A stretch of 64,000 bases of DNA. Origin: Streptomyces sp. 6-11-2. GTDB taxonomy: Bacteria; Actinomycetota; Actinomycetes; Streptomycetales; Streptomycetaceae. The notes under the pieces were generated by a model that searched no databases, was not told where the DNA came from, and saw only the letters and a list, made by a program, of their open reading frames with translations. Positions 1 through 9,837 of this stretch are shown here, in pieces. The DNA lies in NCBI RefSeq assembly GCF_006540305.1, contig NZ_BJOR01000001.1:7006001-7070000 (forward strand), in the 5' to 3' direction. Position 1 is the first letter of the stretch, and each line of letters opens with the position of its first letter. The translations under genes and the position numbers were made by a program.

Positions 1-731
1 CAGGCCTCCCAGCGCCGCCACGACGCGAGCGTCCGCTCCCGCTCCTCCGAGCCGAGCCCGGCCAGCTCCTCCCCGGTCGGTTCGGTGGACTGCTGTGCGC
101 CCGGCAGCAGGTTCAGGTGCACGCCGATCACCCGGCCGGGGTGGGCGCGGCCCAGCTCGCGGGAGATCATCGCGCCCCAGTCGCCGCCCTGCGCGCCGAA
201 CCGCTCGTAACCGAGCCGCCGCATCAGCTCGGCCCACGCGTCGGCGACCCGTCCCGCCTCCCAGCCCCGCTCGGTGGTGGGCCCGGACAGTCCGAAGCCC
301 GGAATGGTCGGCAGCACGACGTGGAAGGCGTCGGCCGGGTCGCCGCCGTGGGCGGCCGGGTCCGTGAGCGGGCCCACGATGTCGAGGAACTCCACGATCG
401 ATCCCGGCCAGCCGTGCGTGACGACCAGTGCGGTGGCGTCCGGCTCCGGGGAGCGGACGTGGACGAAGTGCACGTTCGCCCCGTCGATCGTGGTCGTGAA
501 CTGCGGCCACCGGTTCAGCAGCGCCTCGGCCGCCCGCCAGTCGTACTCGTGCCGCCAGTACCGTACGAGCTCGCGCAGGTAGTCGACGGGAACGCCGTAG
601 TCCCAGCCCGTGTCCGGCAGCTCGTCCGGCCAGCGGGTGCGGTCGAGGCGGTCGTGGAGGTCGTCCAGATCGCTCTGCGGGACGCTGAGCCGGAAGGGCC
701 GGATGCCGTCGGCGGGCGGTGACGTCGTCAT
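1..731 (-). CDS. Epoxide hydrolase, alpha/beta fold (C-terminus cut by window edge)
   Basis: The protein opens epoxides to diols through an aspartate nucleophile in an alpha/beta-hydrolase fold. The first roughly 100 residues match the EHN cap region of microsomal-type epoxide hydrolases (WPDELP, YLRELVRYW). An HGWPGS oxyanion motif starts at His106, and the nucleophile motif GGDWG places the catalytic Asp at residue 184. The frame stays open to base 1, so the catalytic Asp/Glu and His near the C-terminus lie outside the window. ATG at 731 is the first start in frame. The family assignment is firm; the substrate is unknown. Confidence 0.88.
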   Translation of the reverse strand, partial: MTTSPPADGIRPFRLSVPQSDLDDLHDRLDRTRWPDELPDTGWDYGVPVDYLRELVRYWRHEYDWRAAEALLNRWPQFTTTIDGANVHFVHVRSPEPDATALVVTHGWPGSIVEFLDIVGPLTDPAAHGGDPADAFHVVLPTIPGFGLSGPTTERGWEAGRVADAWAELMRRLGYERFGAQGGDWGAMISRELGRAHPGRVIGVHLNLLPGAQQSTEPTGEELAGLGSEERERTLASWRRWEA

Positions 732-900
732 GCCCGCGATGCTAGTGGCGACGCCGCTCCCTCACCGGCGACCGGTGCCTGCCGCGGCACTGGTTCCGGC
801 CCGCCGAAGCGCCCGCGGATTTTCTCCGGAAGCGCCGATGAGTTTCGCGGCGCGGGCCGGTCGATACACATGACCGCGTCGCACACCCCAGGAGGAACCC

Positions 901-1383
901 GTGGCCACCGAAGGATTCACCACCTGTCTCTGGTTCGACGGCCAGGCCGAGGAAGCCGCCCACCACTACGTCTCGATCTTCAAGAACTCCACCATCGGGC
1001 GGATCGGCCGCTACACGGAGGCCGGGCCCGGCCCGGCCGGATCGGTGATCGCGGTCGACTTCGTGGCCAACGGCCAGAAGTTCGTGGCGCTGAACGGCGG
1101 TCCCCAGTTCACCTTCAACGAGTCGATCTCCTTCCAGATCCACTGCGAGAACCAGGAGGAGATCGACCACTACTGGACCAAGCTCACCGAGAACGGCGGC
1201 GAGCCCGGCCCCTGCGGCTGGCTCAAGGACAAGTACGGCGTCTCCTGGCAGGTGGTCCCGGACAAGCTCATCGACATGATCGGCGACCCCGACGCCGAGA
1301 AGGCGGCCCGCACCACGCGGGCGATGCTCGCCATGCGCAAGCTCGACATCGCCGCCCTGGAAAGGGTGTACGCGGGCGAGTGA
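901..1383 (+). CDS. VOC-family protein, PhnB-like
   Basis: A 160-residue protein of the vicinal-oxygen-chelate/PhnB type (often named 3-demethylubiquinone methyltransferase-like). It carries the usual blocks: CLWFDGQAEEA at the start, NGQKFVALNGGP in the middle, and CGWLKDKYGVSWQVVP near residue 115. The start is GTG at 901, with an AGGAGG ribosome binding site about 8 bases upstream. No enzymatic activity can be assigned. It stands alone, and a strong hairpin follows it. Confidence 0.85.
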   Translation: MATEGFTTCLWFDGQAEEAAHHYVSIFKNSTIGRIGRYTEAGPGPAGSVIAVDFVANGQKFVALNGGPQFTFNESISFQIHCENQEEIDHYWTKLTENGGEPGPCGWLKDKYGVSWQVVPDKLIDMIGDPDAEKAARTTRAMLAMRKLDIAALERVYAGE

Positions 1384-1394
1384 CGGCGGGCGAC

Positions 1395-1432
1395 GGGGCC
1401 GGTCCACCCATCCGGGGGAGTGGACCGGCCCC
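1395..1432. terminator. Perfect 13-bp hairpin between convergent genes
   Basis: GGGGCCGGTCCAC at 1395-1407 pairs perfectly with GTGGACCGGCCCC at 1420-1432 around a 12-base loop. It lies between the ends of a plus-strand and a minus-strand gene and probably terminates transcription in both directions. There is no T-tract, as is usual in Streptomyces. Confidence 0.75.
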
Positions 1433-1473
1433 GCCATCCTGTGCAGGGGCCGGGCGTGAGGTGCGGGCCCCGG

Positions 1474-2511
1474 TCAGGGCAGGTCGTTCACCAGCACCGC
1501 GGCCCCGTCGAAGCGGCCGGCCTTGAGGTCCTCCAGTGCCTGCGGGGCCCGGGAGAGCGGATAGGCGTGCGTGGTGGCGCGCACCCCGTGCCGGGCGGCC
1601 AGGGCGAGGAAGTCCCGGCCGTCCTCGCGTGTGTTCGAGGTGACGCTGCGCAGCTCCTTCTCGTAGAAGAGCTCGCTCTCGTAGCGCAGCGGCGGTGTGT
1701 CGCTCAGGTGGATACCGGCCACGGACAGGACACCGCCGCGGTCGAGGGCCCGCAGCGCCACGGGCACCAGATCGCCCACGGGGGCGAACAGGATCGCGCT
1801 GTCCAGCGGCTCGGGCGGCACCGCGTACGCGTCCTGGGCCGAGGCCGCGCCCAGCTCCAGAGCGAGTCGCCGCGCGGCCGCCCCGCGGGTCATGACGTGC
1901 ACCCTGGCGCCCTCCGCGAGTGCCACCTGCGCGCACAGGTGGGCGCTGCCGCCGAACCCGTACAGGCCGAGGCGTCCGCCGGGCGGCAGGGCGGCCCGGC
2001 GCAGCGCCCGGTAGCCGATGATGCCCGCGCACAGCAAAGGCGCGAGCGCGACGTCGTCGACCTCGCCGGGCAGCCGGTAGGCGAAGGCGGCCGGGACGGT
2101 CGTGTACTCGGCGTAGCCGCCGTCGGCGTCCCAGCCGGTGTACCGGGAGGCCGGGCACAGGTTCTCGGCGCCGCGCAGACAGTACGCGCAGGTGCCGTCG
2201 GTGCGGCGCAGCCAGGCCACGCCCACCCGGTCGCCGGGCGCGAAGCCGTTCACCGCCCGCCCCCGGCCCGCGACCACGCCCACGACCTCGTGGCCGGGCG
2301 TGATCCCGGCCCTGTGCACCGGCAGATCGCCCTCGGTCACGTGCAGATCGGTGCGGCACACCCCGCACGCCCGCACGTGCACCAGCAGCTCGTCGTCCCC
2401 CGGCACGGGAACCGGCTTCGCCGTCAGCCGCAGAGGACCCTCCTCCACCGGCCGGGGCCCGGTCACCGTCCACGCCCGCATCGTGCCGTCCGTCATCCCG
2501 CCGTCCGCCAT
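1474..2511 (-). CDS. Zinc-dependent alcohol dehydrogenase (MDR superfamily)
   Basis: An NAD(P)-dependent medium-chain dehydrogenase of about 345 residues. The catalytic zinc site is visible as CGVCRTDLH followed by PGHEVVG. The structural zinc loop reads TDGTCAYC...ENLC, so the first of the four usual cysteines is Asp. The nucleotide-binding loop is [10 protein letters not shown]. Three in-frame ATG starts lie five codons apart (2511, 2496, 2481). The longest is given, but 2481 begins MRAW, typical of the family, and may be the true start. No partner gene indicates the substrate. Confidence 0.88.
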   Translation of the reverse strand: MADGGMTDGTMRAWTVTGPRPVEEGPLRLTAKPVPVPGDDELLVHVRACGVCRTDLHVTEGDLPVHRAGITPGHEVVGVVAGRGRAVNGFAPGDRVGVAWLRRTDGTCAYCLRGAENLCPASRYTGWDADGGYAEYTTVPAAFAYRLPGEVDDVALAPLLCAGIIGYRALRRAALPPGGRLGLYGFGGSAHLCAQVALAEGARVHVMTRGAAARRLALELGAASAQDAYAVPPEPLDSAILFAPVGDLVPVALRALDRGGVLSVAGIHLSDTPPLRYESELFYEKELRSVTSNTREDGRDFLALAARHGVRATTHAYPLSRAPQALEDLKAGRFDGAAVLVNDLP

Positions 2512-2670
2512 CTCGCGCCCCGTCCGCCGAAGGCCGCCCGGTCCGCCCCTGTCCGGTACACCTCTGTCCGTCCCAGTGTGGAACAGGCGGGCCCGCTCGG
2601 CGCGCGACCGGACCCGGGAGTCACTAGCGTGAGGGCGGGACACATCACCGAACGGGAGAGGGCGGCGGCC

Positions 2671-3468
2671 ATGGCGGTACGACCCGAGGGAACCCCCTGC
2701 TGGGCCGATGCGATGTTCAGCGACCTCGAGGGAGCCAAGAGCTTCTACGCCGACGTCCTCGGCTGGACCTTCGGCGAGTCCTCGTCGGAGTACGGCAACT
2801 ACACCCAGGCCTACGCGGACGGCAAGGCGGTGGCCGCCGTCGTACCGCCGATGCCCGGGCAGGAGGGGCAGTCGCAGTGGTGTCTGTACTTCGCCTCGCC
2901 GGACGCCGCCGCCACCGCCCGCAGGATCCGCGACAAGGGCGGCGAGGTGCTGATGGAGCCCATGCAGGTCGGCGACTTCGGCACCATGTGCCTGGCCCGG
3001 GAGCCCAGCGGCGCCGTGTTCGGTGTCTGGCAGGGCGGCATCCATGAGGGCTTCGAGGCGACCGCGGTTCCCGGCGCCTACTGCTGGGCGGAGGTCTTCA
3101 CCCGCGAGCCCGCGAAGGCCGACAGCTTCCTCTCCGCCGTCTTCGGCTACACCGCCAAGCAGCTCCAGGACGAGGCGATCGACTTCCGCCTGTTCGACGT
3201 GGGCGGCGAGACCGTTCTCGGCCGGATGACGATGACGGAGGACTTCCCGCCCGAGGTGCCGTCGTACATCAACGTCTACTTCACCGTCGCGAACTGCGAC
3301 GAGGCGGTCGCCGCCGCCACCGGGCGGGGCGGTGTGCTGCGCTTCGGCCCGCACGACAGCCCCTTCGGCCGGTTCGCGGCGCTCACCGATCCACAGGGTG
3401 CGAACTTCTCGGTGATCGACATCACCACGACGCAGGGGGAGAAGCCGCAGGCCGCGGACGTGTCCTAG
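2671..3468 (+). CDS. Two-domain VOC (glyoxalase/bleomycin-resistance fold) protein
   Basis: A 265-residue protein made of two glyoxalase-like halves. The first starts near [18 protein letters not shown] and the second near [18 protein letters not shown]. Each half ends in the usual LTDPQGA-type strand ([12 protein letters not shown] and [13 protein letters not shown]). Such tandem VOC proteins are common in actinomycetes and mostly uncharacterised. The start is ATG at 2671. A long minus-strand open frame covers this gene but has no coding features. Confidence 0.87.
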   Translation: MAVRPEGTPCWADAMFSDLEGAKSFYADVLGWTFGESSSEYGNYTQAYADGKAVAAVVPPMPGQEGQSQWCLYFASPDAAATARRIRDKGGEVLMEPMQVGDFGTMCLAREPSGAVFGVWQGGIHEGFEATAVPGAYCWAEVFTREPAKADSFLSAVFGYTAKQLQDEAIDFRLFDVGGETVLGRMTMTEDFPPEVPSYINVYFTVANCDEAVAAATGRGGVLRFGPHDSPFGRFAALTDPQGANFSVIDITTTQGEKPQAADVS

Positions 3469-3511
3469 GCGGCGGTCCGGAGGGCCCGGCCGGCGTGGCA
3501 TGATCGGGCCC

Positions 3512-4204
3512 ATGCGTGAACGTGTGGTGGCCGCCTGCGACGGGGCGTCGAAGGGAAATCCGGGTCCGGCGGGCTGGGCGTGGGTCGTCTCGGACGACGC
3601 CCGGACCCCCGCCCGCTGGGAGGCGGGAGCACTCGGCATCGCCACCAACAACGTCGCTGAACTCACCGCGCTGGAGCGGCTGTTGACGGCGACCGACGCG
3701 GACGTGCCGCTTGAGGTGCGGATGGACTCGCAGTATGCGATGAAGGCCGTGACCACCTGGCTGCCCGGCTGGAAGCGCAACGGCTGGAAGACGGCCGCGG
3801 GCAAGCCGGTCGCCAACCAGGAACTGGTCGTGCGGATCGACGAGCTGCTCCAGGGCCGCTCGGTCGACTTCCGCTACGTGCCCGCCCACCAGGTCGACGG
3901 CGACCCGCTGAACGACTTCGCCGACCGGGCGGCCAGCCAGGCGGCGAGCGTGCAGCAGTCCGCGGGCAGCACCCTCGGCTCGCCGGAGCCGCCGCCGGCC
4001 GCCCCCGCGTCCGCCGCCCCGCGCCGCCGCGCGAACGGGACCAAGGCGGCGCGGCCGGGCGCCGGCGGCGCGTCGTCCCGCACGATCAAGGCGAAGTTCC
4101 CCGGCCGCTGCGCGTGCGGCCGCTCCTACGCGGCCGGCGAGTCCATCGCCCGCAACGACCAGGGCTGGGGCCACCCGGAGTGCCGCACGGCGGCCGCCGG
4201 ATAG
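3512..4204 (+). CDS. Ribonuclease H I-type protein with C-terminal Cys/His tail
   Basis: This should cleave the RNA strand of RNA-DNA hybrids. The four RNase H carboxylates are present: Asp10 in [11 protein letters not shown], Glu50 in NNVAEL, Asp72 in MDSQY and Asp138 in DFADRA. The catalytic core ends near residue 145. A Pro/Ala-rich linker of about 50 residues follows, then a Cys/His tail (CACG ... GHPEC) that looks like a small zinc ribbon. That extension is not part of E. coli RNase HI. ATG at 3512 is preferred over ATG at 3500 because it begins close to the first beta strand. Confidence 0.88.
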   Translation: MRERVVAACDGASKGNPGPAGWAWVVSDDARTPARWEAGALGIATNNVAELTALERLLTATDADVPLEVRMDSQYAMKAVTTWLPGWKRNGWKTAAGKPVANQELVVRIDELLQGRSVDFRYVPAHQVDGDPLNDFADRAASQAASVQQSAGSTLGSPEPPPAAPASAAPRRRANGTKAARPGAGGASSRTIKAKFPGRCACGRSYAAGESIARNDQGWGHPECRTAAAG

Positions 4205-4320
4205 CCTGTTCGGCACGCACGGGACACCGGCCCCAGCGGTCGCCGCCGGCGCCCCTGCCCGGGTGAGCACCCGGAGCGGCCCGCTCCGTGCGGGCGGACG
4301 GCTGATGACAGACTGTCGCC

Positions 4321-5304
4321 ATGGACGAACGTGAATTCGGCAGGTCGCACCAGCACGCGTCGGTCGTCGGGCTCGGCACCTGGCAACTGGGCGCCGACTG
4401 GGGCGACGTGGACGACAAGGAAGCCGTCTCCGTACTGGAGGCGGCCGCCGAGTCGGGGGTGACCTTCTTCGACACGGCCGACGTCTACGGCGACGGGCGC
4501 AGCGAGTCGGCCATCGCCACCTTCCTCGGCAGCCGGCCGGACCACCACGTGTTGCTCGCCACCAAGATGGGCCGGCGCGTCGAGCAGGTCCCGGAGAACT
4601 ACGTCCTGGACAACTTCCGCGCCTGGAACGACCGTTCGCGGCGCAACCTGGGCGTCGACCGCATCGACCTGGTGCAGCTGCACTGCCCGCCCACCCCCGT
4701 GTACTCCAGCGACGCGGTGTTCGACGCGCTGGACACCCTGGTGGAGGAGGAGCGGATCGCCGCCTACGGCGTCAGCGTGGAGACCTGCGCCGAGGCGCTG
4801 ACGGCGATCGCCCGGCCGAACGTGGCGAGCGTGCAGATCATCCTCAACCCGTTCCGCATGAAACCGCTGCGCGAGGTGCTGCCCGCGGCGCGGGAGGCGG
4901 GCGTCGGCATCATCGCCCGGGTCCCGCTCGCCTCCGGGCTGCTGTCGGGCAAGTACACCAAGGACACCGCCTTCGCCGCCGACGACCACCGCACCTTCAA
5001 CCGGCACGGCGAGGCCTTCGACCAGGGCGAGACCTTCTCCGGCGTCGACTTCGCCACGGGCGTGGAGGCCGCGGCCGAGTTCGCCGCGCTCGCCCCCGAG
5101 GGGTGGACCCCGGCCCAGCTCGCGCTGCGCTGGATCATCCAGCAGCCCGGCGTCACCACGGTCATCCCGGGCGCCCGCTCGCCGGAACAGGCACGCGCGA
5201 ACGCCGCCGCCGCGAAGCTGCCCCCGCTGGGCGAGGAGACTCTCACGGCGATCCGGGACCTCTACGAGCGCCGGATCAAGGACCAGGTGCAGGTCCGCTG
5301 GTAG
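4321..5304 (+). CDS. Aldo/keto reductase
   Basis: A 327-residue NADPH-dependent TIM-barrel oxidoreductase. The catalytic tetrad is visible: Asp51 and Tyr56 in FFDTADVYG, Lys82 in ATKMGRR and His121 in VQLHCPP. The C-terminal cofactor-binding part includes TTVIPGARSPEQARAN. The pattern resembles the YajO/GSP69-like branch of AKRs. It appears monocistronic and the substrate cannot be inferred. Confidence 0.93.
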   Translation: MDEREFGRSHQHASVVGLGTWQLGADWGDVDDKEAVSVLEAAAESGVTFFDTADVYGDGRSESAIATFLGSRPDHHVLLATKMGRRVEQVPENYVLDNFRAWNDRSRRNLGVDRIDLVQLHCPPTPVYSSDAVFDALDTLVEEERIAAYGVSVETCAEALTAIARPNVASVQIILNPFRMKPLREVLPAAREAGVGIIARVPLASGLLSGKYTKDTAFAADDHRTFNRHGEAFDQGETFSGVDFATGVEAAAEFAALAPEGWTPAQLALRWIIQQPGVTTVIPGARSPEQARANAAAAKLPPLGEETLTAIRDLYERRIKDQVQVRW

Positions 5305-5349
5305 CGGCGGGTCGGAGACGGCTCGCCGGGGAACCCGCATGACACAGGG

Positions 5350-5372
5350 GCCGGCCCGGGACGCGGGCCGGC
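5350..5372 (+). terminator. GC-rich hairpin after the aldo/keto reductase gene
   Basis: GCCGGCCC at 5350-5357 pairs with GGGCCGGC at 5365-5372 around a 7-base loop, 45 bases after the stop codon. It could terminate the reductase transcript before the next gene. Confidence 0.45.
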
Positions 5373-5399
5373 TCCGGGGGCCGGAAGCCGGGAGGCGGA

Positions 5400-5897
5400 A
5401 TGGCGGTGACGGGAGACGGCGACGCGGGGCGCTGGGGGCGCCACGAGACCGAGGAGGAGCGGGCCGACCGCAGATGGGCGGAGCTCATCCAGGAGGTGCG
5501 GGTGGCCCAGACGGGTGTGCAGATCCTCTTCGGCTTCCTGCTCACCGTCGTGTTCCAGCCGAAGTACGACCACCTGAGCCACACCGACCAGGTGATCTAC
5601 GTCGTCACCGTCGTCCTCGGTGCCGCGACGACCGGCGCGCTCACCGGCCCGGTGTCCCTGCACCGCCTGGTCTCCGGGCGCCGGGTCAAGCCCCAGGCCG
5701 TGGCCTGGGCCTCACGGCTGACCTTCGTCGGTCTCCTCCTGCTGCTCGCCACCATGACCTCCTCCCTGCTGCTGATCCTCAGGGTGGCGACGCACGGCGG
5801 GTTCGTGTCCTGGCTGGTTGCCGCGGTGGTGGCCTGGTACCTGCTGTGCTGGTTCGCGCTGCCCCTGTGGACCCGGCGCCGCCACACCACCCGGTGA
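5400..5897 (+). CDS. DUF6328-like four-helix membrane protein
   Basis: A 165-residue protein. A short charged N-terminus is followed by four hydrophobic segments (TGVQILFGFLLTVVF, VIYVVTVVLGAATTGAL, LTFVGLLLLLATM, WLVAAVVAWYLLCW). The block ELIQEVRVAQTGVQILFGFLL and the helix layout match the actinobacterial DUF6328 family as I remember it; no function is known. The start ATG at 5400 follows a GGGAGGCGG ribosome binding site. Confidence 0.8.
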   Translation: MAVTGDGDAGRWGRHETEEERADRRWAELIQEVRVAQTGVQILFGFLLTVVFQPKYDHLSHTDQVIYVVTVVLGAATTGALTGPVSLHRLVSGRRVKPQAVAWASRLTFVGLLLLLATMTSSLLLILRVATHGGFVSWLVAAVVAWYLLCWFALPLWTRRRHTTR

Positions 5898-5905
5898 GGC
5901 ACTGT

Positions 5906-5950
5906 GCCAGGGCCGGCGAGCCCGGCATGATCCAAACGAGCGGCCCTGGC
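5906..5950. terminator. Inverted repeat between convergent genes
   Basis: GCCAGGGCCG at 5906-5915 is the exact complement of CGGCCCTGGC at 5941-5950, with a 25-base loop. It sits between the ends of two convergent genes, which suggests a bidirectional terminator. Confidence 0.6.
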
Positions 5951-6376
5951 TCAGCTCCCCGCGAGCACCTCCGCGAGGAAGTCGTCGACACCGGCCTCCT
6001 CCTCGCCCGGCGCCACCACGGCATGGGTCTCCCTCAGGAAGGCCGCGACGGCGGACGCCCACAAGAACACCGCCGCGTGCTGCCGGCCCCCGTCGGCGTG
6101 GGCGTCGCCGTAGAACTCCATGCACAGCTCCTCCGACGGGCCGTCCGCGACGGGACGGAAGCGGACGTCGCCGACGCCGACCGGCTTCGTCAGCCCCTCG
6201 CCGAGCATGCCCCGGTCCACCCTCCACCGGGCCAGCACCCGCCCGTCGTGGGCGAAGACGACCGTGACGGCGAACGGGTCGTCGGCGTCGTACTCCAAGT
6301 GCGCCAGCACGGGGAAGCGCTCCGTGCCGTGCGCCTGCAACTGCACCACGAGACTCTTGTGCACCAACGCGTTCAC
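5951..6376 (-). CDS. SsgA-like sporulation/cell-division regulator
   Basis: A 141-residue member of the SsgA-like protein family, found only in morphologically complex actinomycetes. These proteins help place septa or control peptidoglycan remodelling in sporulating hyphae. Family signatures visible are LEYDADDPFAVTVVF, WRVDRGMLGEGL and GVGDVRFRP. The start is GTG at 6376 with a GGAGG motif about 9 bases upstream. Several paralogues exist per genome, so no specific gene name is given. Confidence 0.9.
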   Translation of the reverse strand: MNALVHKSLVVQLQAHGTERFPVLAHLEYDADDPFAVTVVFAHDGRVLARWRVDRGMLGEGLTKPVGVGDVRFRPVADGPSEELCMEFYGDAHADGGRQHAAVFLWASAVAAFLRETHAVVAPGEEEAGVDDFLAEVLAGS

Positions 6377-6499
6377 GAATTCGGCCCTCCGAGGACGACA
6401 TCGGGACGTAGACCCCTCTGGTACCCCTGATCCGCGGGAGATGCCCGGCCGTCCGACCGGATCTCCCCGTGCCGCGACGGCCGGGACCGGGGGCGCGTG

Positions 6500-7459
6500 T
6501 CAGCGCAGTCCGAACCGGTCCGCCCAGGACATGACGTCGGCGACCGCCGCGTTGCCGCCGCACACCACCAGGCCGAGCCGGACGTCCGGGCCCATCCGCT
6601 CCCGGACGTGCCGGGCGGCCGGCAGCAGGCAGCCCGCCGCGGGCTCGGCCCAGACCTTGGCGTGCTCGGCGAGGTCGAGGCAGCCTCGCACGGCCTCCCG
6701 GTCGGGCACCACGAGCACCTCGTGGACGAGGGCGCGGACATGGTCGTACGTCAGCTGCGACACCGCCGGGGCGCTCAGCGTCGTCACGATCGAGGAGAGG
6801 GCGACCGGCACCGGGCCACCGGACGCCAGCGCCTCGGACATGGCCTGGGCGCCCTCGGTCTCCACGCCCCAGATCCGCACCCCGGGCCGCAGCGTGCGCA
6901 GCGCCGCGGCGACGCCCGCGATCAGCCCGCCGCCACCGATGCTGACGAGCACGTCGGTCAGCTCGCCGGCGTCCGCGGCCAGTTCGAGGCCGACGGTGCC
7001 CTGCCCGGCGACCACCACCGCGTCGTCGAAGGGATGGACCAGGGTGAGCCCCTCGTCCCGCAGCCGTGCGGCCGTGGCGAACGCCTCGTCCATGCCGTCG
7101 GTCAGCCGCACCGACGCCCCGGCCTCCTCCGCGATCGCGACGGACCGGGCGGGCGCGGAGCGCGGCATGACGACGGTGGCCTTCACATGCAGCGCGGCGG
7201 CCATCACCGCGAGCGCGATCCCGTGGTTGCCGCCGCTGACCGCGACCACGCCCGCGGCCCGCTCCGCCTCGTCGAGCGACAGCAGTCGCGCCGTCGCGCC
7301 GCGCGCCTTGAAGGAGCCCGTGCGCTGCAACAGCTCCAGCTTCGCGGTCACCGGGGCGCCGAGCAGCGCGGACAGGCCGGGACTCGGCACGGTCGGGGTG
7401 CGCACGACGTGTCCGGCGATCCGCTCGGCCGCGGTTTCGATCTCCGAGATGCCGATCAA
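6500..7459 (-). CDS. PLP-dependent threonine/serine dehydratase family protein
   Basis: A fold-type II pyridoxal-phosphate enzyme of 319 residues, probably deaminating threonine, serine or hydroxy-aspartate. The PLP lysine is Lys51 in TGSFKARGA. The substrate loop is SGGNHG and the phosphate-binding loop is SIGGGGLIAG. There is no C-terminal ACT regulatory domain, so it resembles catabolic or racemase-like members rather than biosynthetic IlvA. The chosen start is TTG at 7459, preceded by GGAAAGG at good spacing; no ATG lies upstream in frame. Confidence 0.88.
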   Translation of the reverse strand: MIGISEIETAAERIAGHVVRTPTVPSPGLSALLGAPVTAKLELLQRTGSFKARGATARLLSLDEAERAAGVVAVSGGNHGIALAVMAAALHVKATVVMPRSAPARSVAIAEEAGASVRLTDGMDEAFATAARLRDEGLTLVHPFDDAVVVAGQGTVGLELAADAGELTDVLVSIGGGGLIAGVAAALRTLRPGVRIWGVETEGAQAMSEALASGGPVPVALSSIVTTLSAPAVSQLTYDHVRALVHEVLVVPDREAVRGCLDLAEHAKVWAEPAAGCLLPAARHVRERMGPDVRLGLVVCGGNAAVADVMSWADRFGLR

Positions 7460-7576
7460 GGCAGTCCACCTTTCCGGCGCGGGGTGGTGATCCGCGCCGA
7501 CCCGACCCTCACCTGTCGGGGGCACGCAGGTCAACAGGTCTCGCCGGATCCCGGCCCGCGAGAGGGACCGGCTCCC

Positions 7577-8254
7577 TCAGTGCTGCTGCGGCCGGTGCGG
7601 CGTCGCCTCGCTCGGCCGGACGACGACGACCCCCTCGCCCTCCAGCATCAGCTGCACCGTCTCGCCCGACCCGCCGCGCAGCATCGAGCCGAACGACTGC
7701 GAGCGGTGCAGCGACGTCCGGAGGCGGGCGGTCCAGCCGACGACTGCGTCCGTGTCGACGTACACCGGCTGCCGCGGCGTGACCGGTATGACCAGCGGAC
7801 TGCCCTCGCACACCAGGCCCAGGAGCCCCTGCCCGGTGAACACGCTGTTGAACAGCCCGCCGCCCGCTACGCCCGAGCCCTTGACCGTCCTGATCTGGTA
7901 CGACAGCGTCGCGTCGAAGCACAGTACGTTGCGGCCGTTGACGGTGAACTCGTCACCCGGGTCGACCTCGACGACGAAGCAGTTCTGGGCCTCCTGCGCG
8001 AACCAGGCCTCGCCCTGCCCGCGCACCGCCATCAGCGGCAGCCCCTCCCCGGTGACCGCGCGCTTGAGCATGCCGCCGACGCCCTGGCCCTTGCGCTCGA
8101 ACCGCAGATCGCCGCGGTAGGCCACCATCGAGCCCTGGCGGGCGAACATCTCGCCGTCCACCGTGTACTTGACGCACTTGGAGTTCTCGACGGACATGCC
8201 CGGCGCGGTCGCGGGGCCCACCACGTACTCACTGGAAAACAGGTCACCCTTCAT
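7577..8254 (-). CDS. AIM24-family protein
   Basis: A 225-residue beta-rich protein of the AIM24 (TIGR00266-like) family. It shows the features KYTVDGEMFARQGSMVAYRG, GEAWFAQEAQNCFVVEV and GLVCEGSPLVIPV. The yeast namesake is mitochondrial; the bacterial role is unknown. The start is ATG at 8254. It is followed upstream on the same strand by a secreted serine hydrolase (38-base gap), so the two could be co-transcribed. Confidence 0.85.
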   Translation of the reverse strand: MKGDLFSSEYVVGPATAPGMSVENSKCVKYTVDGEMFARQGSMVAYRGDLRFERKGQGVGGMLKRAVTGEGLPLMAVRGQGEAWFAQEAQNCFVVEVDPGDEFTVNGRNVLCFDATLSYQIRTVKGSGVAGGGLFNSVFTGQGLLGLVCEGSPLVIPVTPRQPVYVDTDAVVGWTARLRTSLHRSQSFGSMLRGGSGETVQLMLEGEGVVVVRPSEATPHRPQQH

Positions 8255-8292
8255 GCGGGCATCCTGGCCCGGAGTCGCCCGTTCCGCCAAGG

Positions 8293-9837
<1,545 letters not shown>

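Noticed and set aside
1474..3816. A 780-codon open frame on the minus strand across the two-domain VOC gene and the alcohol dehydrogenase
   Set aside because: Only the part below 2511 resembles a protein. The rest is the mirror of the VOC gene and part of the RNase H gene, a common artefact in high-GC DNA.
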